From positions 1-64,000 of the forward strand of contig NZ_CP026116.1 in NCBI RefSeq assembly GCF_004101845.1: a stretch of DNA of 64,000 nucleotides. Reading direction: 5' to 3'. The notes below the pieces were generated by a model. That model was given only the letters and a program-made list of their open reading frames with translations. It was not told the DNA's origin and ran no database searches. This document shows positions 50,310 to 59,302 of this stretch, one piece after another. Numbering within the stretch: the first letter of the stretch is position 1; each line of letters opens with the position of its first letter. This DNA comes from Latilactobacillus curvatus JCM 1096 = DSM 20019 (GTDB lineage: Bacteria > Bacillota > Bacilli > Lactobacillales > Lactobacillaceae). The position numbers and the translations under genes were made by a program.

Positions 50310-50338
50310 TTGCAACTCTAAAATAAGGGCGCTATAAT
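50310..50338 (+). promoter_or_regulatory. Promoter of the intergenic candidate small RNA
   Basis: TTGCAA (50310-50315), 17-nt spacer, TATAAT (50333-50338), with no open reading frame following before a terminator. Confidence 0.75.
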
Positions 50339-50344
50339 GTTTTT

Positions 50345-50453
50345 AAGGAATTTTTTCCCTAACTTTTATCAGAACTTATTTTGATAAAAGCTAGTGATGA
50401 AATGACACTAACGTAGTTTCTCGCCGTGAATAACCGAGGGACTACGTTTTTTT
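50345..50453 (+). ncRNA. Candidate small RNA between rlmA and trmL
   Basis: About 109 nt from the expected start point to an intrinsic terminator. Successive hairpins are GGAA/TTCC (50347-50358), CTTTTATCA/TGATAAAAG (50363-50390), TAGTG/CACTA (50392-50410) and the terminator ACGTAGT...CTCG/CGAG...ACTACGT (50411-50447) plus T7. There is no start codon with a Shine-Dalgarno. It could be a trans-acting RNA or a leader that attenuates trmL, which begins 80 nt later after its own TATAAT (50492-50497). I recognise no known RNA family. Confidence 0.6.
50410..50453 (+). terminator. Terminator of the candidate small RNA
   Basis: ACGTAGT...CTCG pairs with CGAG..ACTACGT, loop about 12 nt, then T7. Confidence 0.85.
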
Positions 50454-50532
50454 ATTTGCAAAGCAAGGTAGAGCTTTTGTGAATTCTATTGTATAATTAA
50501 TCTACTGAATCTTTTTTAAGGAAGTTTAGACC

Positions 50533-51042
50533 GTGACTAATCATATTGTATTATACGAACCACTGATTCCTGCCAATACCGGTAATATTGCGCGGACATG
50601 TGCAGGAACAGATACTGTTTTAGATTTAATCGAACCATTAGGCTTTGAAACCGATGATAAACATTTAAAACGGGCTGGTCTTGATTACTGGGACCAAGTT
50701 AAGATTAATTATCACAAGAACTTGGATGCCTTTTTAGCAACTGTGCCCGATCGTCAATATTTATACTTGATTACGAAGTTTGCTAAGCAAGCTTATTCTG
50801 ATCAAGATGTGTCGGATACAAGTGTTGATCATTATTTTATGTTTGGTAAGGAAACGACCGGATTACCTGAAACTTTCATGCGTGAAAATGAAGATCGGTG
50901 TTTACGAATCCCAATGTCCGACCATATTCGAGCATTAAACCTCTCGAACTGTGCGGCATTAGTGATCTTTGAGGCATTGCGCCAACAAGATTTTCCAGGA
51001 CTCGAAAAGAGTCATTTGTACGACAATGATAAATTAAAATAG
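50533..51042 (+). CDS. trmL: tRNA (cytidine/uridine-34-2'-O)-methyltransferase, TrmL
   Basis: 169 aa SPOUT methyltransferase. The trefoil-knot motifs are readable: motif 1 EPLIPANTGNIARTC, motif 2 FGKETTGLPE and motif 3 IPMSDHIRALNLSNCAALV. TrmL methylates the wobble ribose of tRNA-Leu. The gene was formerly called cspR in this group. The GTG start follows AAGGAAG. DUF1149 follows at 12 nt and is likely cotranscribed. Confidence 0.92.
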   Translation: MTNHIVLYEPLIPANTGNIARTCAGTDTVLDLIEPLGFETDDKHLKRAGLDYWDQVKINYHKNLDAFLATVPDRQYLYLITKFAKQAYSDQDVSDTSVDHYFMFGKETTGLPETFMRENEDRCLRIPMSDHIRALNLSNCAALVIFEALRQQDFPGLEKSHLYDNDKLK

Positions 51043-51054
51043 GGAGTGTTTTTG

Positions 51055-51456
51055 ATGCAAACGAAGAAAGATCCAATTACTGTTGATGCTTTTCATTATG
51101 ACCGTGTTTCACCTGATGTAGAACCACAACAAAATATCCAAGTCAGCTTAGTCACCATCAGCGAAGAAGATCCATATTTACAAGAAGCTGATTTGAGCGC
51201 GGGGAATATTTACCAAATTGTGACGCCTTTCCAAGTTGCACCAGAAAAGAGTGGCTTTGCAGTGTCAGGTCAAATTTCACAAGTGGTTCAACTCTTAGAT
51301 TTCTTTAGTGAACCAAATGAAATTGATCAAAAAGACATGATAAAGCTTTCACGACCATTGATTGAATACATCGAAACATTGACGTATCAAGTGACGGCGG
51401 TTGCTTTAAATCGGGGCGTTCAACTCCAATTTACAGCGCAAGCCAACGAAGACTAA
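51055..51456 (+). CDS. DUF1149 (SecB-like fold) protein
   Basis: 133 aa. The family is restricted to lactic streptococci, lactobacilli and relatives and has a SecB-like beta fold; a chaperone role is presumed by structure, not shown. The protein is acidic, with SPDVEPQQNIQVSLV near residue 18 and an SRPLIEYIETLTYQV helix near 100. ATG 51055 follows GGGAG at 8 nt and is preferred over GTG 51046. It is the second gene after trmL and ends at a weak terminator. Confidence 0.83.
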   Translation: MQTKKDPITVDAFHYDRVSPDVEPQQNIQVSLVTISEEDPYLQEADLSAGNIYQIVTPFQVAPEKSGFAVSGQISQVVQLLDFFSEPNEIDQKDMIKLSRPLIEYIETLTYQVTAVALNRGVQLQFTAQANED

Positions 51457-51462
51457 TCAGCG

Positions 51463-51497
51463 AAAGGTTGCGGCAATTTTGCCGTGGCCTTTTTTAG
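51463..51497 (+). terminator. Terminator after the DUF1149 gene
   Basis: AAAGGTTGCGGCAA/TTGCCGTGGCCTTT with one mismatch pair region and T6. Confidence 0.75.
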
Positions 51498-51597
51498 TAC
51501 CGTGATTAAAAACGGTACGGGACTGACATTTAAGGGTTTAGTAGTACAGATGTTCGTGTATAATGGATAGTAGGATTTAAGGTTGAAGGAGATTTTC

Positions 51598-53946
51598 ATG
51601 GCCACTAAAAGTAAAAAAAGAAAACCAGCAGCACGCAAAAAGAAAAAACAACAAACTGATTTCACAGTTAACATCATCGGGTTTATTTTTATTTTAATTA
51701 GTTTATTTGCGGGTTTAAAGCTGGGCTTTATCGGCGCGCTTTGCGCTAACGTATTCCGTCTGTTTGTTGGCGATACGTTCATTATTAGTGCTATTTTATT
51801 CGCCCTTTTGGGGGTCTATTTGTTGATTTATGGCAAGCAGCCCTCCTTATGGCACCAAAAGACGCTTGGATTTGCAATCGCGTATCTCGGGATTTTAATT
51901 TGGTTGTCAGCATTCGTCTTGCACCATCAAGCGGTCAATAACCATTTCTTGGCCGCCACATGGCAGCTTTTATTGGAAGACTTCCAGAAGATGGCCGTTA
52001 CGACGGAAGTTGGTGGGGGCTTAATTGGCGCCGCGTTGTATGGTGTTTTTCACTTCTTGTTCGCGCAGATGGGGACTTATCTGATAGCCGTCTTGATTGT
52101 GATTATCGGCGTTTTTGTTTTCTTAGATATTCCATTCAGCGTCGTTGTTCAGAGTACACAACGGTTTGTGCATGGGCTCTTTAAAGTTGGCAGCTACACG
52201 AAATCAGGGTTCCAAAAGGTCTCTGAAAAAGGTAAAGCGCAAGTCAGTGCTTTAAAAGAACAGACGCAAAAAGCTGTTCAAAATGCAACTGAACAAGCAG
52301 AAGAGACGTCAGAGACTAAAGAGCAAATGGTCGCAACGGATGGTCCAGAAAATGCACCGAAGCAAAAATTGGAACCTTTTAAAATAAACGGTCCCAAGGA
52401 TCTACCAAAACCAATTGCGACGCAAGCAGAACCAACTGCACCCGAACCGGTGGCTGACGAAGATGAGCATGTTCCAGATGTGGCAGAACTCGCACCACTG
52501 AACGAGACGGATGATGATTACGAATTGCCAACACCAGCATTATTAACGCAAATTCCGGCGTCTGATCAGAGTGCGGAATATAAAGCTATCGAGAAAAATC
52601 AACAGGTCTTGAAACAAACATTTGATTCGTTTGGTGTTGATGTGACGGTTAAGAGTGCTAGTCTGGGACCAGCCGTAACGAAGTACGAGATTCAACCGGC
52701 AGTTGGGGTGAAGGTCTCTAAAATTGTTAACTTAGCGGATGATTTGGCGCTTGCATTAGCGGCGAAGGATATTCGGATTGAAGCACCAATTCCAGGTAAA
52801 CCGTATGTCGGGATTGAAGTGCCGAACACGACCGTTTCGACCGTTTCCTTTAGAGAAATGATTGAACAAGAACCCCCACATCCAGGCAAACCACTCGCTG
52901 TGCCGTTAGGTAAAGATATTTCGGGTAAGGTCATCATGTCGGATTTAGCCAAGATGCCGCATTTATTAATCGCCGGTTCAACCGGGAGTGGGAAGTCCGT
53001 TGCAATTAACGGGATTATCACAAGTATTTTAATGAGTGCCAAACCACACGAAGTTAAATTGATGTTAATCGATCCGAAGATGGTCGAATTAAACGTCTAT
53101 AATGGCGTGCCCCATCTATTGATTCCTGTCGTGACGAATGCCAAAAAGGCTGCGAACGCCTTGAACAAGGTTGTAAAAGAAATGGAACGACGTTATCAAT
53201 TATTTGCCGATACAGGTCAGCGGAACATGATTGAATATAATCAGTATATTCAAGGCCACAACGAAGACGGCGAAATTAAAGGTGCACCACTGCCTTATAT
53301 CGTTGTCATCGTGGACGAATTATCTGATTTGATGATGGTTGCCAGCAACGAAGTCGAAAGTGCGATTATTCGTTTGGCACAAATGGCTCGGGCGGCGGGG
53401 ATTCACATGATTGTCGCTACCCAACGCCCATCTGTCGATGTTATTACTGGGTTGATTAAGGCCAATATTCCATCGCGGATCGCGTTTGCTGTATCCAGTG
53501 GGATTGATTCACGGACCATCTTAGATGGCAGTGGCGCGGAAAAACTGCTTGGCCGTGGTGATATGCTTTACATGCCAATCGGGATGAGCAAACCATTACG
53601 GGTGCAAGGCGCCTTCATTTCGAGTCAGGATGTCGAAAGTATCGTGTCGTTTATTAAAGCACAACAAACGGCTGAATACGACGAAGAAATGATTCCAACC
53701 ACTGAGCAGGAAAAGCAATCAACTGAAGAACCAGAAGATGAATATTACCAAGAGGCAGTCGAATTGGTCGTTAAACAGCAAACCGCTAGCGTATCAATGC
53801 TCCAACGCCGTTTTAGAGTCGGCTATAACCGGGCTGCACGCTTGGTTGATGAGATGGAAAGCCGTGGTGTGATTGGACCATCAGAAGGTAGTAAGCCACG
53901 CAAGGTGTTATTACAAAACGTACCAGAAGAACCAACAGAACAATAG
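51598..53946 (+). CDS. ftsK: DNA translocase FtsK/SpoIIIE
   Basis: 782 aa. A basic N-terminus ([14 protein letters not shown]) is followed by four membrane helices (about 22-200), a Glu/Pro/Ala-rich linker (about 215-310), then the motor. Walker A is GSTGSGKS (about 459-466) and Walker [10 protein letters not shown] (about 570-578). The C-terminal gamma winged helix (about 719-782, [21 protein letters not shown]) reads polar DNA motifs. It pumps chromosomes through the septum and supports dimer resolution. ATG 51598 follows GAAGGAG. The stop TAG begins a diverged intergenic repeat. Confidence 0.95.
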   Translation: MATKSKKRKPAARKKKKQQTDFTVNIIGFIFILISLFAGLKLGFIGALCANVFRLFVGDTFIISAILFALLGVYLLIYGKQPSLWHQKTLGFAIAYLGILIWLSAFVLHHQAVNNHFLAATWQLLLEDFQKMAVTTEVGGGLIGAALYGVFHFLFAQMGTYLIAVLIVIIGVFVFLDIPFSVVVQSTQRFVHGLFKVGSYTKSGFQKVSEKGKAQVSALKEQTQKAVQNATEQAEETSETKEQMVATDGPENAPKQKLEPFKINGPKDLPKPIATQAEPTAPEPVADEDEHVPDVAELAPLNETDDDYELPTPALLTQIPASDQSAEYKAIEKNQQVLKQTFDSFGVDVTVKSASLGPAVTKYEIQPAVGVKVSKIVNLADDLALALAAKDIRIEAPIPGKPYVGIEVPNTTVSTVSFREMIEQEPPHPGKPLAVPLGKDISGKVIMSDLAKMPHLLIAGSTGSGKSVAINGIITSILMSAKPHEVKLMLIDPKMVELNVYNGVPHLLIPVVTNAKKAANALNKVVKEMERRYQLFADTGQRNMIEYNQYIQGHNEDGEIKGAPLPYIVVIVDELSDLMMVASNEVESAIIRLAQMARAAGIHMIVATQRPSVDVITGLIKANIPSRIAFAVSSGIDSRTILDGSGAEKLLGRGDMLYMPIGMSKPLRVQGAFISSQDVESIVSFIKAQQTAEYDEEMIPTTEQEKQSTEEPEDEYYQEAVELVVKQQTASVSMLQRRFRVGYNRAARLVDEMESRGVIGPSEGSKPRKVLLQNVPEEPTEQ

Positions 53947-54056
53947 CGTGTGACATAAGTCAAATATCGCCTAAAATGGCGAATAAGCGCGTCAGCGATT
54001 GATTGACATTCAGGATTAACTGAAAGGCGCTGGTTGATGGAACTCGGTTAAACTAT
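53944..54056 (+). repeat. Intergenic repeat, copy R8 (diverged)
   Basis: TAGCGTGTGACATAAG overlaps the ftsK stop, and GCGAATAAGCGCGTCAGCGA then GATTG resembles the core of R4 and R7. Remaining parts are poorly conserved, so membership is less sure. A GACAAA-type terminator follows 6 nt later. Confidence 0.45.
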
Positions 54057-54062
54057 TAAATG

Positions 54063-54104
54063 AAAAAGGCCGCGACAAAAAATACTTTTGTCGCGGCCTT
54101 TTTT
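54063..54104 (+). terminator. Terminator of ftsK
   Basis: AAAAAGGCCGCGACAAAA/TTTTGTCGCGGCCTTTTT, 4-5-nt loop, perfect stem. Confidence 0.94.
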
Positions 54105-54205
54105 GAGTTCACCTTCTTTTTTTGGTATGATAGAATCCGTGCTATGAAAAAGGATAAGTTGAAAAGAGCCATTTTAACTGTTGAAACAGTGAGGAGTAAT
54201 ATAAC

Positions 54206-55477
54206 GTGAATCAGAAAATAACGGATGGCGTCTACCTGAATATTTTACAAACTAACCAATTTAAAACAATTAGATTAACCGTTCAATTAATTGCGCCCGT
54301 CACAGCTGATGGGATGACCCGACGCTCATTATTAGCGAGCGTTCTAGGTGCTAGTAGCCAAGCCTATCGTGACCAAGTCGCAATTGCGAATGAATTACAA
54401 GCCATGTATGGTGCCGGCTTTAATATGAATGCCTATCGACAAGGAAACTTGGCGATTTTTAGCATCTCAATGCGAATTGTGAGCCCCCAATATCTACGGG
54501 ATACAATCGACTTGCAAGAGCAAGCGATTGCGTTTATCGGGCAATTATTATTGCATCCAGATGTGGTTGATGGCCAGTTCAATCCGGTCATTTTTAACCG
54601 TGAAAAAGAGAACTTAGTGCGTTACATCGAAAGTGTTGCCGATGATAAGCAATCATACGCGGCGGTTGAATTACGCAAACTCTATTTTAAAGATGCGACG
54701 CAACAAATTCCCAATTATGGGGATGCAGCTGATTTAGCAACCATCACACCGGATGAACTATATGCGTATTATCAATCGATGATTGCAAACGATCGGGTCC
54801 AAATGACGTTTGTCGGTAATATCGACGAAGCCAAAACGGTCGCGGATTTGGCACAATTGCCATTTGCACCGCGTAATGTTGAACTGCCAACGATTTTTTA
54901 TCAACAATCATTATATCCACAAGTGCAAACTAAAACAGAAGTACAAACGGTGCAACAAGGCAAGTTAAACATGGCCTATCAAATGCCAGCTTATTTCTAT
55001 CAAGCTGATTATTATGCCACAATGGTGATGAACGCCTTATTCGGTGGCACACCGCTGTCGTTACTTTTTACCAATGTGCGTGAAAAAGCGAGTCTAGCCT
55101 ACTATGCCTCAAGTGCAATCGATGCTTTTCGGGGTGTCATTACGGTACAGACTGGGATTGAAAGTCGCCAAAAAGATCGCGTCTTAGAGATTATCGAAGC
55201 CCAACGTCAACGGATTATCGCGGGTGACTTTGAACAGGCGGTCTTTGAACAAACTAAGTTGGCCTTGATTAATCAATTTAAATCGAGTCTCGATAGTGCG
55301 GCCTATTTGGGGCAACAACAATTTAATCGTTTGTTTGTGCCTGAAACTGAAATTGATGCAGAGCGATTTACACAGGCCATCTTGGCGGTTTCTAAACAAG
55401 CGGTTCAAGAACAAGCCGCAAAGATGCAATTGCAAGCCATTTACTTCCTGAAAGGGGTCGATACAGATGAAGCTTAG
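54206..55477 (+). CDS. ymfF: M16-family peptidase-like protein YmfF (inactive subunit type)
   Basis: 423 aa with the M16 two-repeat fold but without an HxxEH zinc motif in the N-terminal half, so it is probably non-catalytic. M16 enzymes often pair an active and an inactive subunit, and the active YmfH is encoded next, overlapping by 11 nt. In Bacillus, ymfFH-ymfI genes lie in the same order and YmfI participates in EF-P 5-aminopentanol modification. The GTG start follows GAGGAG. The gene is first of the ymfF-ymfH-ymfI-rodZ-pgsA group. Confidence 0.9.
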   Translation: MNQKITDGVYLNILQTNQFKTIRLTVQLIAPVTADGMTRRSLLASVLGASSQAYRDQVAIANELQAMYGAGFNMNAYRQGNLAIFSISMRIVSPQYLRDTIDLQEQAIAFIGQLLLHPDVVDGQFNPVIFNREKENLVRYIESVADDKQSYAAVELRKLYFKDATQQIPNYGDAADLATITPDELYAYYQSMIANDRVQMTFVGNIDEAKTVADLAQLPFAPRNVELPTIFYQQSLYPQVQTKTEVQTVQQGKLNMAYQMPAYFYQADYYATMVMNALFGGTPLSLLFTNVREKASLAYYASSAIDAFRGVITVQTGIESRQKDRVLEIIEAQRQRIIAGDFEQAVFEQTKLALINQFKSSLDSAAYLGQQQFNRLFVPETEIDAERFTQAILAVSKQAVQEQAAKMQLQAIYFLKGVDTDEA

Positions 55478-56777
55478 ACAAAATCCCCGCTTAGGTGAAA
55501 CCCTCTATGAAACTGAATTAGAGAATGGCTTGACCGTTAAAATATACCCTAAGAGCGGTTATCATAAGACATATGCAATCTTAACGACGAATTATGGTTC
55601 AATCGATAAGACGTTTATCCCAGCTGGGGAAACGGATTATGTGACAGTGCCAGACGGGATTGCGCATTTTCTGGAACATAAATTATTTGAGAAAAAAGAT
55701 TACGATGCGTTTGAAAAGTTTGGTCGCTACGGGGCAAGCTCAAATGCGTTTACGAGTTTTACGCGAACGAGTTATTTATTTTCAACAACCAGTCACTTGC
55801 AAGAAAATTTGGATATTCTACTTGATTTTGTGCAGGAACCTTATTTTTCAACTGAGACGGTCGAAAAAGAAAAGGGCATCATTGGCCAAGAAATCCAGAT
55901 GTATAATGATGAACCGGATTGGCGCTTATTCTATACAGTGATTGGCAATCTCTATCCGAGTCATCCAGTGCGGACGGACATTGCTGGGACGGTGGATAGT
56001 ATTGCGCAAATTACACCAGAAGCGCTCTATCAAGCACATGCAACGTTCTATCAGCCTAGTAATATGAACCTCTTTATCGTTGGGCAAATTGATGATCCGG
56101 ATGAAGTGGTTGATTGGTTGAACGCCAATCAAGCGGCAAAAACATTTGCCCAACCAACAGAAATTGTACGTTCATTGCCTGAAGAAGCTGAAGATGGTCA
56201 TGATATCATTCCGTATCGGTCACTTGAAATGCCAATTGCGCGTAGCAAGAGCATGGTCGGGATTAAAGGTTTAACGGATTACGGAACAGGTGAGTTAGCA
56301 CTTGAAACAAAGTTGAAGATGAACTTGTTACTTGAATTGCTATTTGGTGATTCATCAACGCAAGTGCAAAAGTTGTACGATGATGGCACACTTGATGATA
56401 GTTTTGGTTACGAATTTGCCATTCAACGGTCATTTAATTTTGTGACCCTTGGTGGCGATGCGGACAATGCCCAAGAATTATCGGATGCGATTATTAATAT
56501 CTTAGAACATGCCACGGAAAGTCCTGACTTTTCAGAGGATAACTTGGCGTTGGTTAAAAGAGCCGCAATTGGTGAATACTTGCAAGCGTTCAATTCGCTA
56601 GAAGCCATTGCGAACCAATATAGTGATGAATTCTTTACCGAAATCAGTCCATTTGATGTCTTAGGTTTGATCGAACAAGTGACTTTAGCGGACTTGCAAC
56701 AGATGGCAACCGATTATTTCAAAATTGAAACGATGACAGTCTGCCACATCTTACCGGAGGGAGCAAACCATGCCTAA
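55467..56777 (+). CDS. ymfH: M16-family zinc peptidase YmfH
   Basis: 436 aa. The inverted zinc motif is HFLEH (about 66-70) in GIAHFLEHKLFEKKDYDAF, with the downstream Glu in ETVEKEKGIIGQEI (about 141), so this subunit is catalytically competent. It probably forms a heterodimer with YmfF. The substrate is unknown. Its ATG lies inside the end of ymfF, and its stop overlaps the start of ymfI by 8 nt, indicating translational coupling along the operon. Confidence 0.92.
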   Translation: MKLRQNPRLGETLYETELENGLTVKIYPKSGYHKTYAILTTNYGSIDKTFIPAGETDYVTVPDGIAHFLEHKLFEKKDYDAFEKFGRYGASSNAFTSFTRTSYLFSTTSHLQENLDILLDFVQEPYFSTETVEKEKGIIGQEIQMYNDEPDWRLFYTVIGNLYPSHPVRTDIAGTVDSIAQITPEALYQAHATFYQPSNMNLFIVGQIDDPDEVVDWLNANQAAKTFAQPTEIVRSLPEEAEDGHDIIPYRSLEMPIARSKSMVGIKGLTDYGTGELALETKLKMNLLLELLFGDSSTQVQKLYDDGTLDDSFGYEFAIQRSFNFVTLGGDADNAQELSDAIINILEHATESPDFSEDNLALVKRAAIGEYLQAFNSLEAIANQYSDEFFTEISPFDVLGLIEQVTLADLQQMATDYFKIETMTVCHILPEGANHA

Positions 56778-57498
56778 ATCAGCCTTAATTATCGGTGCAT
56801 CCGGTGATATTGGGATGACGGTTGCGACTGAAATGGCGGCGGACGGTTGGTCGCTTTATTTACACTATCATCAAAATCAGACGCGGGTTACGACGCTGCA
56901 AAAGCAATTGTTGCAAGACTACCCAAAACAGGATTTTTTTGCGCTTCAAGCTGATTTAACCCAAGAGGACGCTGTTGGAAAATTGACAGGCCAGCTTTTT
57001 CAAGTCGATGCGGTCATTTATACAGCAGGTGCGACGACGTATGGCTTATTGCCAGAGGTCAGTGCAACGGCACTCGATCACTTATGGCAGGTGCACGTTA
57101 AAGCACCAATGCTATTGATGCAGCAGCTGCAAGCGAAACTAGCGCAAAGTCCATTAGGACGCGTCGTTTTAATTGGTTCAATCTATGGTGGCCGGGGCAG
57201 TGCAATGGAAGTGCCATATAGTACAGTTAAAGGCGCACAATCCGCCTTTGTGAACGCCTATGCACAGGAAGTGGCATCGCTTGGAATCACAATTAATGTG
57301 GTTGCACCAGGCGCAGTTGATACGAAAATGAACAATCAGTTCACAACAGCAGAACGGGCTGCTGTTGTAGCGGAGATCCCGGCCGGTGCTTTTGCAACCC
57401 CAGCACAGATTGCCTATTGGGTATTGAGTTTAATGGCACCTGCAGCCGATTATATGACGGGACAGACATTGTACGTTAATGGTGGTTGGTTAAAATAA
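56770..57498 (+). CDS. ymfI: SDR-family oxidoreductase YmfI
   Basis: 242 aa. NAD(P)-binding IIGASGDIG (8-16), catalytic LIGSIYG Ser and YSTVKGA Tyr/Lys (about 153-157), and the C-terminal NGGW. Bacillus YmfI reduces the 5-aminopentanone group on elongation factor P to 5-aminopentanol; I infer the same here from synteny with ymfF-ymfH. It is FabG-like in sequence, but the lack of other fatty-acid genes argues against that role. Confidence 0.87.
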   Translation: MPKSALIIGASGDIGMTVATEMAADGWSLYLHYHQNQTRVTTLQKQLLQDYPKQDFFALQADLTQEDAVGKLTGQLFQVDAVIYTAGATTYGLLPEVSATALDHLWQVHVKAPMLLMQQLQAKLAQSPLGRVVLIGSIYGGRGSAMEVPYSTVKGAQSAFVNAYAQEVASLGITINVVAPGAVDTKMNNQFTTAERAAVVAEIPAGAFATPAQIAYWVLSLMAPAADYMTGQTLYVNGGWLK

Positions 57499-57580
57499 AG
57501 AAATCTTAATAATGCACATACGTACCAATATGCTATAATTATGGATAATGATACTGGGATAATAGTGGGTGGAATTGATT

Positions 57581-58504
57581 ATGAATGAAATTGGTCAAAA
57601 ATTACGTGAAGCACGAATTGAAAAGGGCTACACACTCGATGATTTACAACAAATCACAAAAATCCAAAAACGATATTTAATCGCCATTGAAGAGGGCAAT
57701 TTTGATGCCTTGCCTGGCAGTTTTTACGTGCGGGCATTTATCAAGCAATACGCCCAAACAGTGGGCTTAGATAATGATGCATTGTTGGCAGAATACCAAG
57801 ATGCTGTACCAGATACGAAACCAGAAGAATATGTTGAAAAATCCGTTGAAAATCAAACCCGATTGACGCGCGAAACAACAGATTCTAAATGGTCGAAATG
57901 GCGCAACCTTGTCCCACAAATTACGATTGTGGCAATTGTGGTCATCATTATTGGGGTGGTCTATGGGATTGCGCTCAGCAACCGTGGTAAAGACCGCGAA
58001 ACGTTAAACGAAACAAGCTCATCGGTTACGGTTTCTGGGGATAAACCAGATCCTAAGAAGGATAGCAGTAGTGAAGACAAGTCTGCTGAAAGCAGTAAGA
58101 AAGCCGCTTCTGAAAGTAAGGCACAAGAAGCTAGCAAGAAAGCTGCTGAAGATAAGGCTAAGAAGCAAGAATTAACGGCGAAGATGACCAGCATTAATGG
58201 GTCACAACAAGCTTTTGAAATTAAGAACTTGCCAGCTAAAGCCAACCAAATTACGTTCTCAGCTGATAAATCAGCTGCTTGGGTCAGCTTAACGGCCAAT
58301 GGCCAACAAATTTGGCAAGGTTCTGTCGCAGTTGGTGCCGAACAAACTGCTGAATTACCTGAAGGCGTTACGCAATTTAGTATTCAAACTGGGAATGCAC
58401 CTGCAACGAAGATGAAGATTAATGGCACCGATATTAACCTTAGTCCAAATAACGAAGCAACGTTTGTGCGGACGATTAATTTCACAGCAACATTGGCTAA
58501 ATAA
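57581..58504 (+). CDS. rodZ: Cell-shape protein RodZ (YmfM)
   Basis: 307 aa. Cro/CI-type helix-turn-helix (1-70, IGQKLREARIEKGYTLDDLQQ), single membrane helix at about 112-133, a Ser/Lys/Glu-rich extracellular stretch (140-205), and a C-terminal beta-domain of the DUF4115 type (from about 220). RodZ links MreB to the elongation machinery in rods. I chose ATG 57581 over the in-frame GTG 57569 because GGTGGA lies upstream at suitable distance. PgsA follows at 22 nt. Confidence 0.9.
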   Translation: MNEIGQKLREARIEKGYTLDDLQQITKIQKRYLIAIEEGNFDALPGSFYVRAFIKQYAQTVGLDNDALLAEYQDAVPDTKPEEYVEKSVENQTRLTRETTDSKWSKWRNLVPQITIVAIVVIIIGVVYGIALSNRGKDRETLNETSSSVTVSGDKPDPKKDSSSEDKSAESSKKAASESKAQEASKKAAEDKAKKQELTAKMTSINGSQQAFEIKNLPAKANQITFSADKSAAWVSLTANGQQIWQGSVAVGAEQTAELPEGVTQFSIQTGNAPATKMKINGTDINLSPNNEATFVRTINFTATLAK

Positions 58505-58526
58505 AGGACATTAAGGAGTCTTCAAC

Positions 58527-59111
58527 ATGAATTTACCAAATAAATTAACGATGTTTCGGATTATTTTGATTCCGATTTTTACTTTGATTTTAGTATTGGA
58601 TGTGCCTGCGACAGCCATTATGGTCGCTGGGACAAGTATTCCAGTCAGTGCGATTATTGCAACAGTGATTTTCATTGTAGCCTCTTTGACGGACTTACTA
58701 GACGGCAAGATTGCCCGATCACAACATTTGGTGACCAACTTCGGTAAGTTTGCTGATCCATTGGCTGATAAATTATTAGTGATGACAGCATTTATCTTCT
58801 TAGTGGCGCTAGATCAAGCGCCAGCATGGGTGGTTGCGATTATTATTTGGCGTGAATTAGCCGTTACTGGCCTACGTTTATTATTAAGCGAAGGTGGCGA
58901 AGTGATGGCCGCAGCTATGCCAGGTAAGATTAAGACGACGACGCAGATGTTAGCGATTATTCTATTGCTACTCAACAACGTCTTCTTTAACAATATCGGC
59001 ATTCCAATGGCACAGATCATGTTATACGTTTGCTTGTTCTTTACAGTTTATTCGGGTACCGATTATTTCATCAAGAACAGAGGCGTCTTTAAAGACTCAT
59101 TTTCTAAATAA
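58527..59111 (+). CDS. pgsA: CDP-diacylglycerol--glycerol-3-phosphate 3-phosphatidyltransferase
   Basis: 194 aa with about five helices. The CDP-alcohol phosphatidyltransferase signature DLLDGKIAR...GKFADPLADKLL (D-G-x2-A-R-x8-G-x3-D-x3-D) is complete. The enzyme makes phosphatidylglycerol phosphate, the precursor of phosphatidylglycerol that LtaS consumes. TAAGGAG precedes the ATG. It is the last gene of the ymf-rodZ-pgsA unit. In many Firmicutes cinA comes next; here a terminator and recA follow directly. Confidence 0.94.
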   Translation: MNLPNKLTMFRIILIPIFTLILVLDVPATAIMVAGTSIPVSAIIATVIFIVASLTDLLDGKIARSQHLVTNFGKFADPLADKLLVMTAFIFLVALDQAPAWVVAIIIWRELAVTGLRLLLSEGGEVMAAAMPGKIKTTTQMLAIILLLLNNVFFNNIGIPMAQIMLYVCLFFTVYSGTDYFIKNRGVFKDSFSK

Positions 59112-59116
59112 ACTTA

Positions 59117-59147
59117 AACTGGCGGGGAATCCCACGCCAGTTTTTTT
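59117..59147 (+). terminator. Terminator after pgsA
   Basis: AAACTGGCGGGG/TCCCACGCCAGTTT-type stem with a short loop and T7. Confidence 0.88.
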
Positions 59148-59210
59148 AACCCAAAAAGCACGAAAAAAACGCGGTGATTCGGGTATAGTAGAGTAGCTTA
59201 AAAAATATAT

Positions 59211-59225
59211 AGAACGTTTGTTCGA
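59211..59225. promoter_or_regulatory. LexA (DinR) box of recA
   Basis: AGAACGTTTGTTCGA contains the Gram-positive SOS core GAAC-N4-GTTC, 8 bp before the recA -35. Confidence 0.8.
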
Positions 59226-59232
59226 TTTTTAC

Positions 59233-59261
59233 TTGCTTTTATTTCGTGAAATCGGTAAACT
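59233..59261 (+). promoter_or_regulatory. recA promoter
   Basis: TTGCTT (59233-59238), 17-nt spacer, TAAACT (59256-59261), 42 nt before the recA start. Confidence 0.6.
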
Positions 59262-59302
59262 AAGAGAGTACTGAAAAGGACTCTTTTGAGGAGGGCACTT
59301 AA

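Noticed and set aside
50345-50453. preQ1-II or other known riboswitch for trmL
   Set aside because: The hairpin order and conserved bases do not match the riboswitch families I can recall; left as an unassigned RNA.
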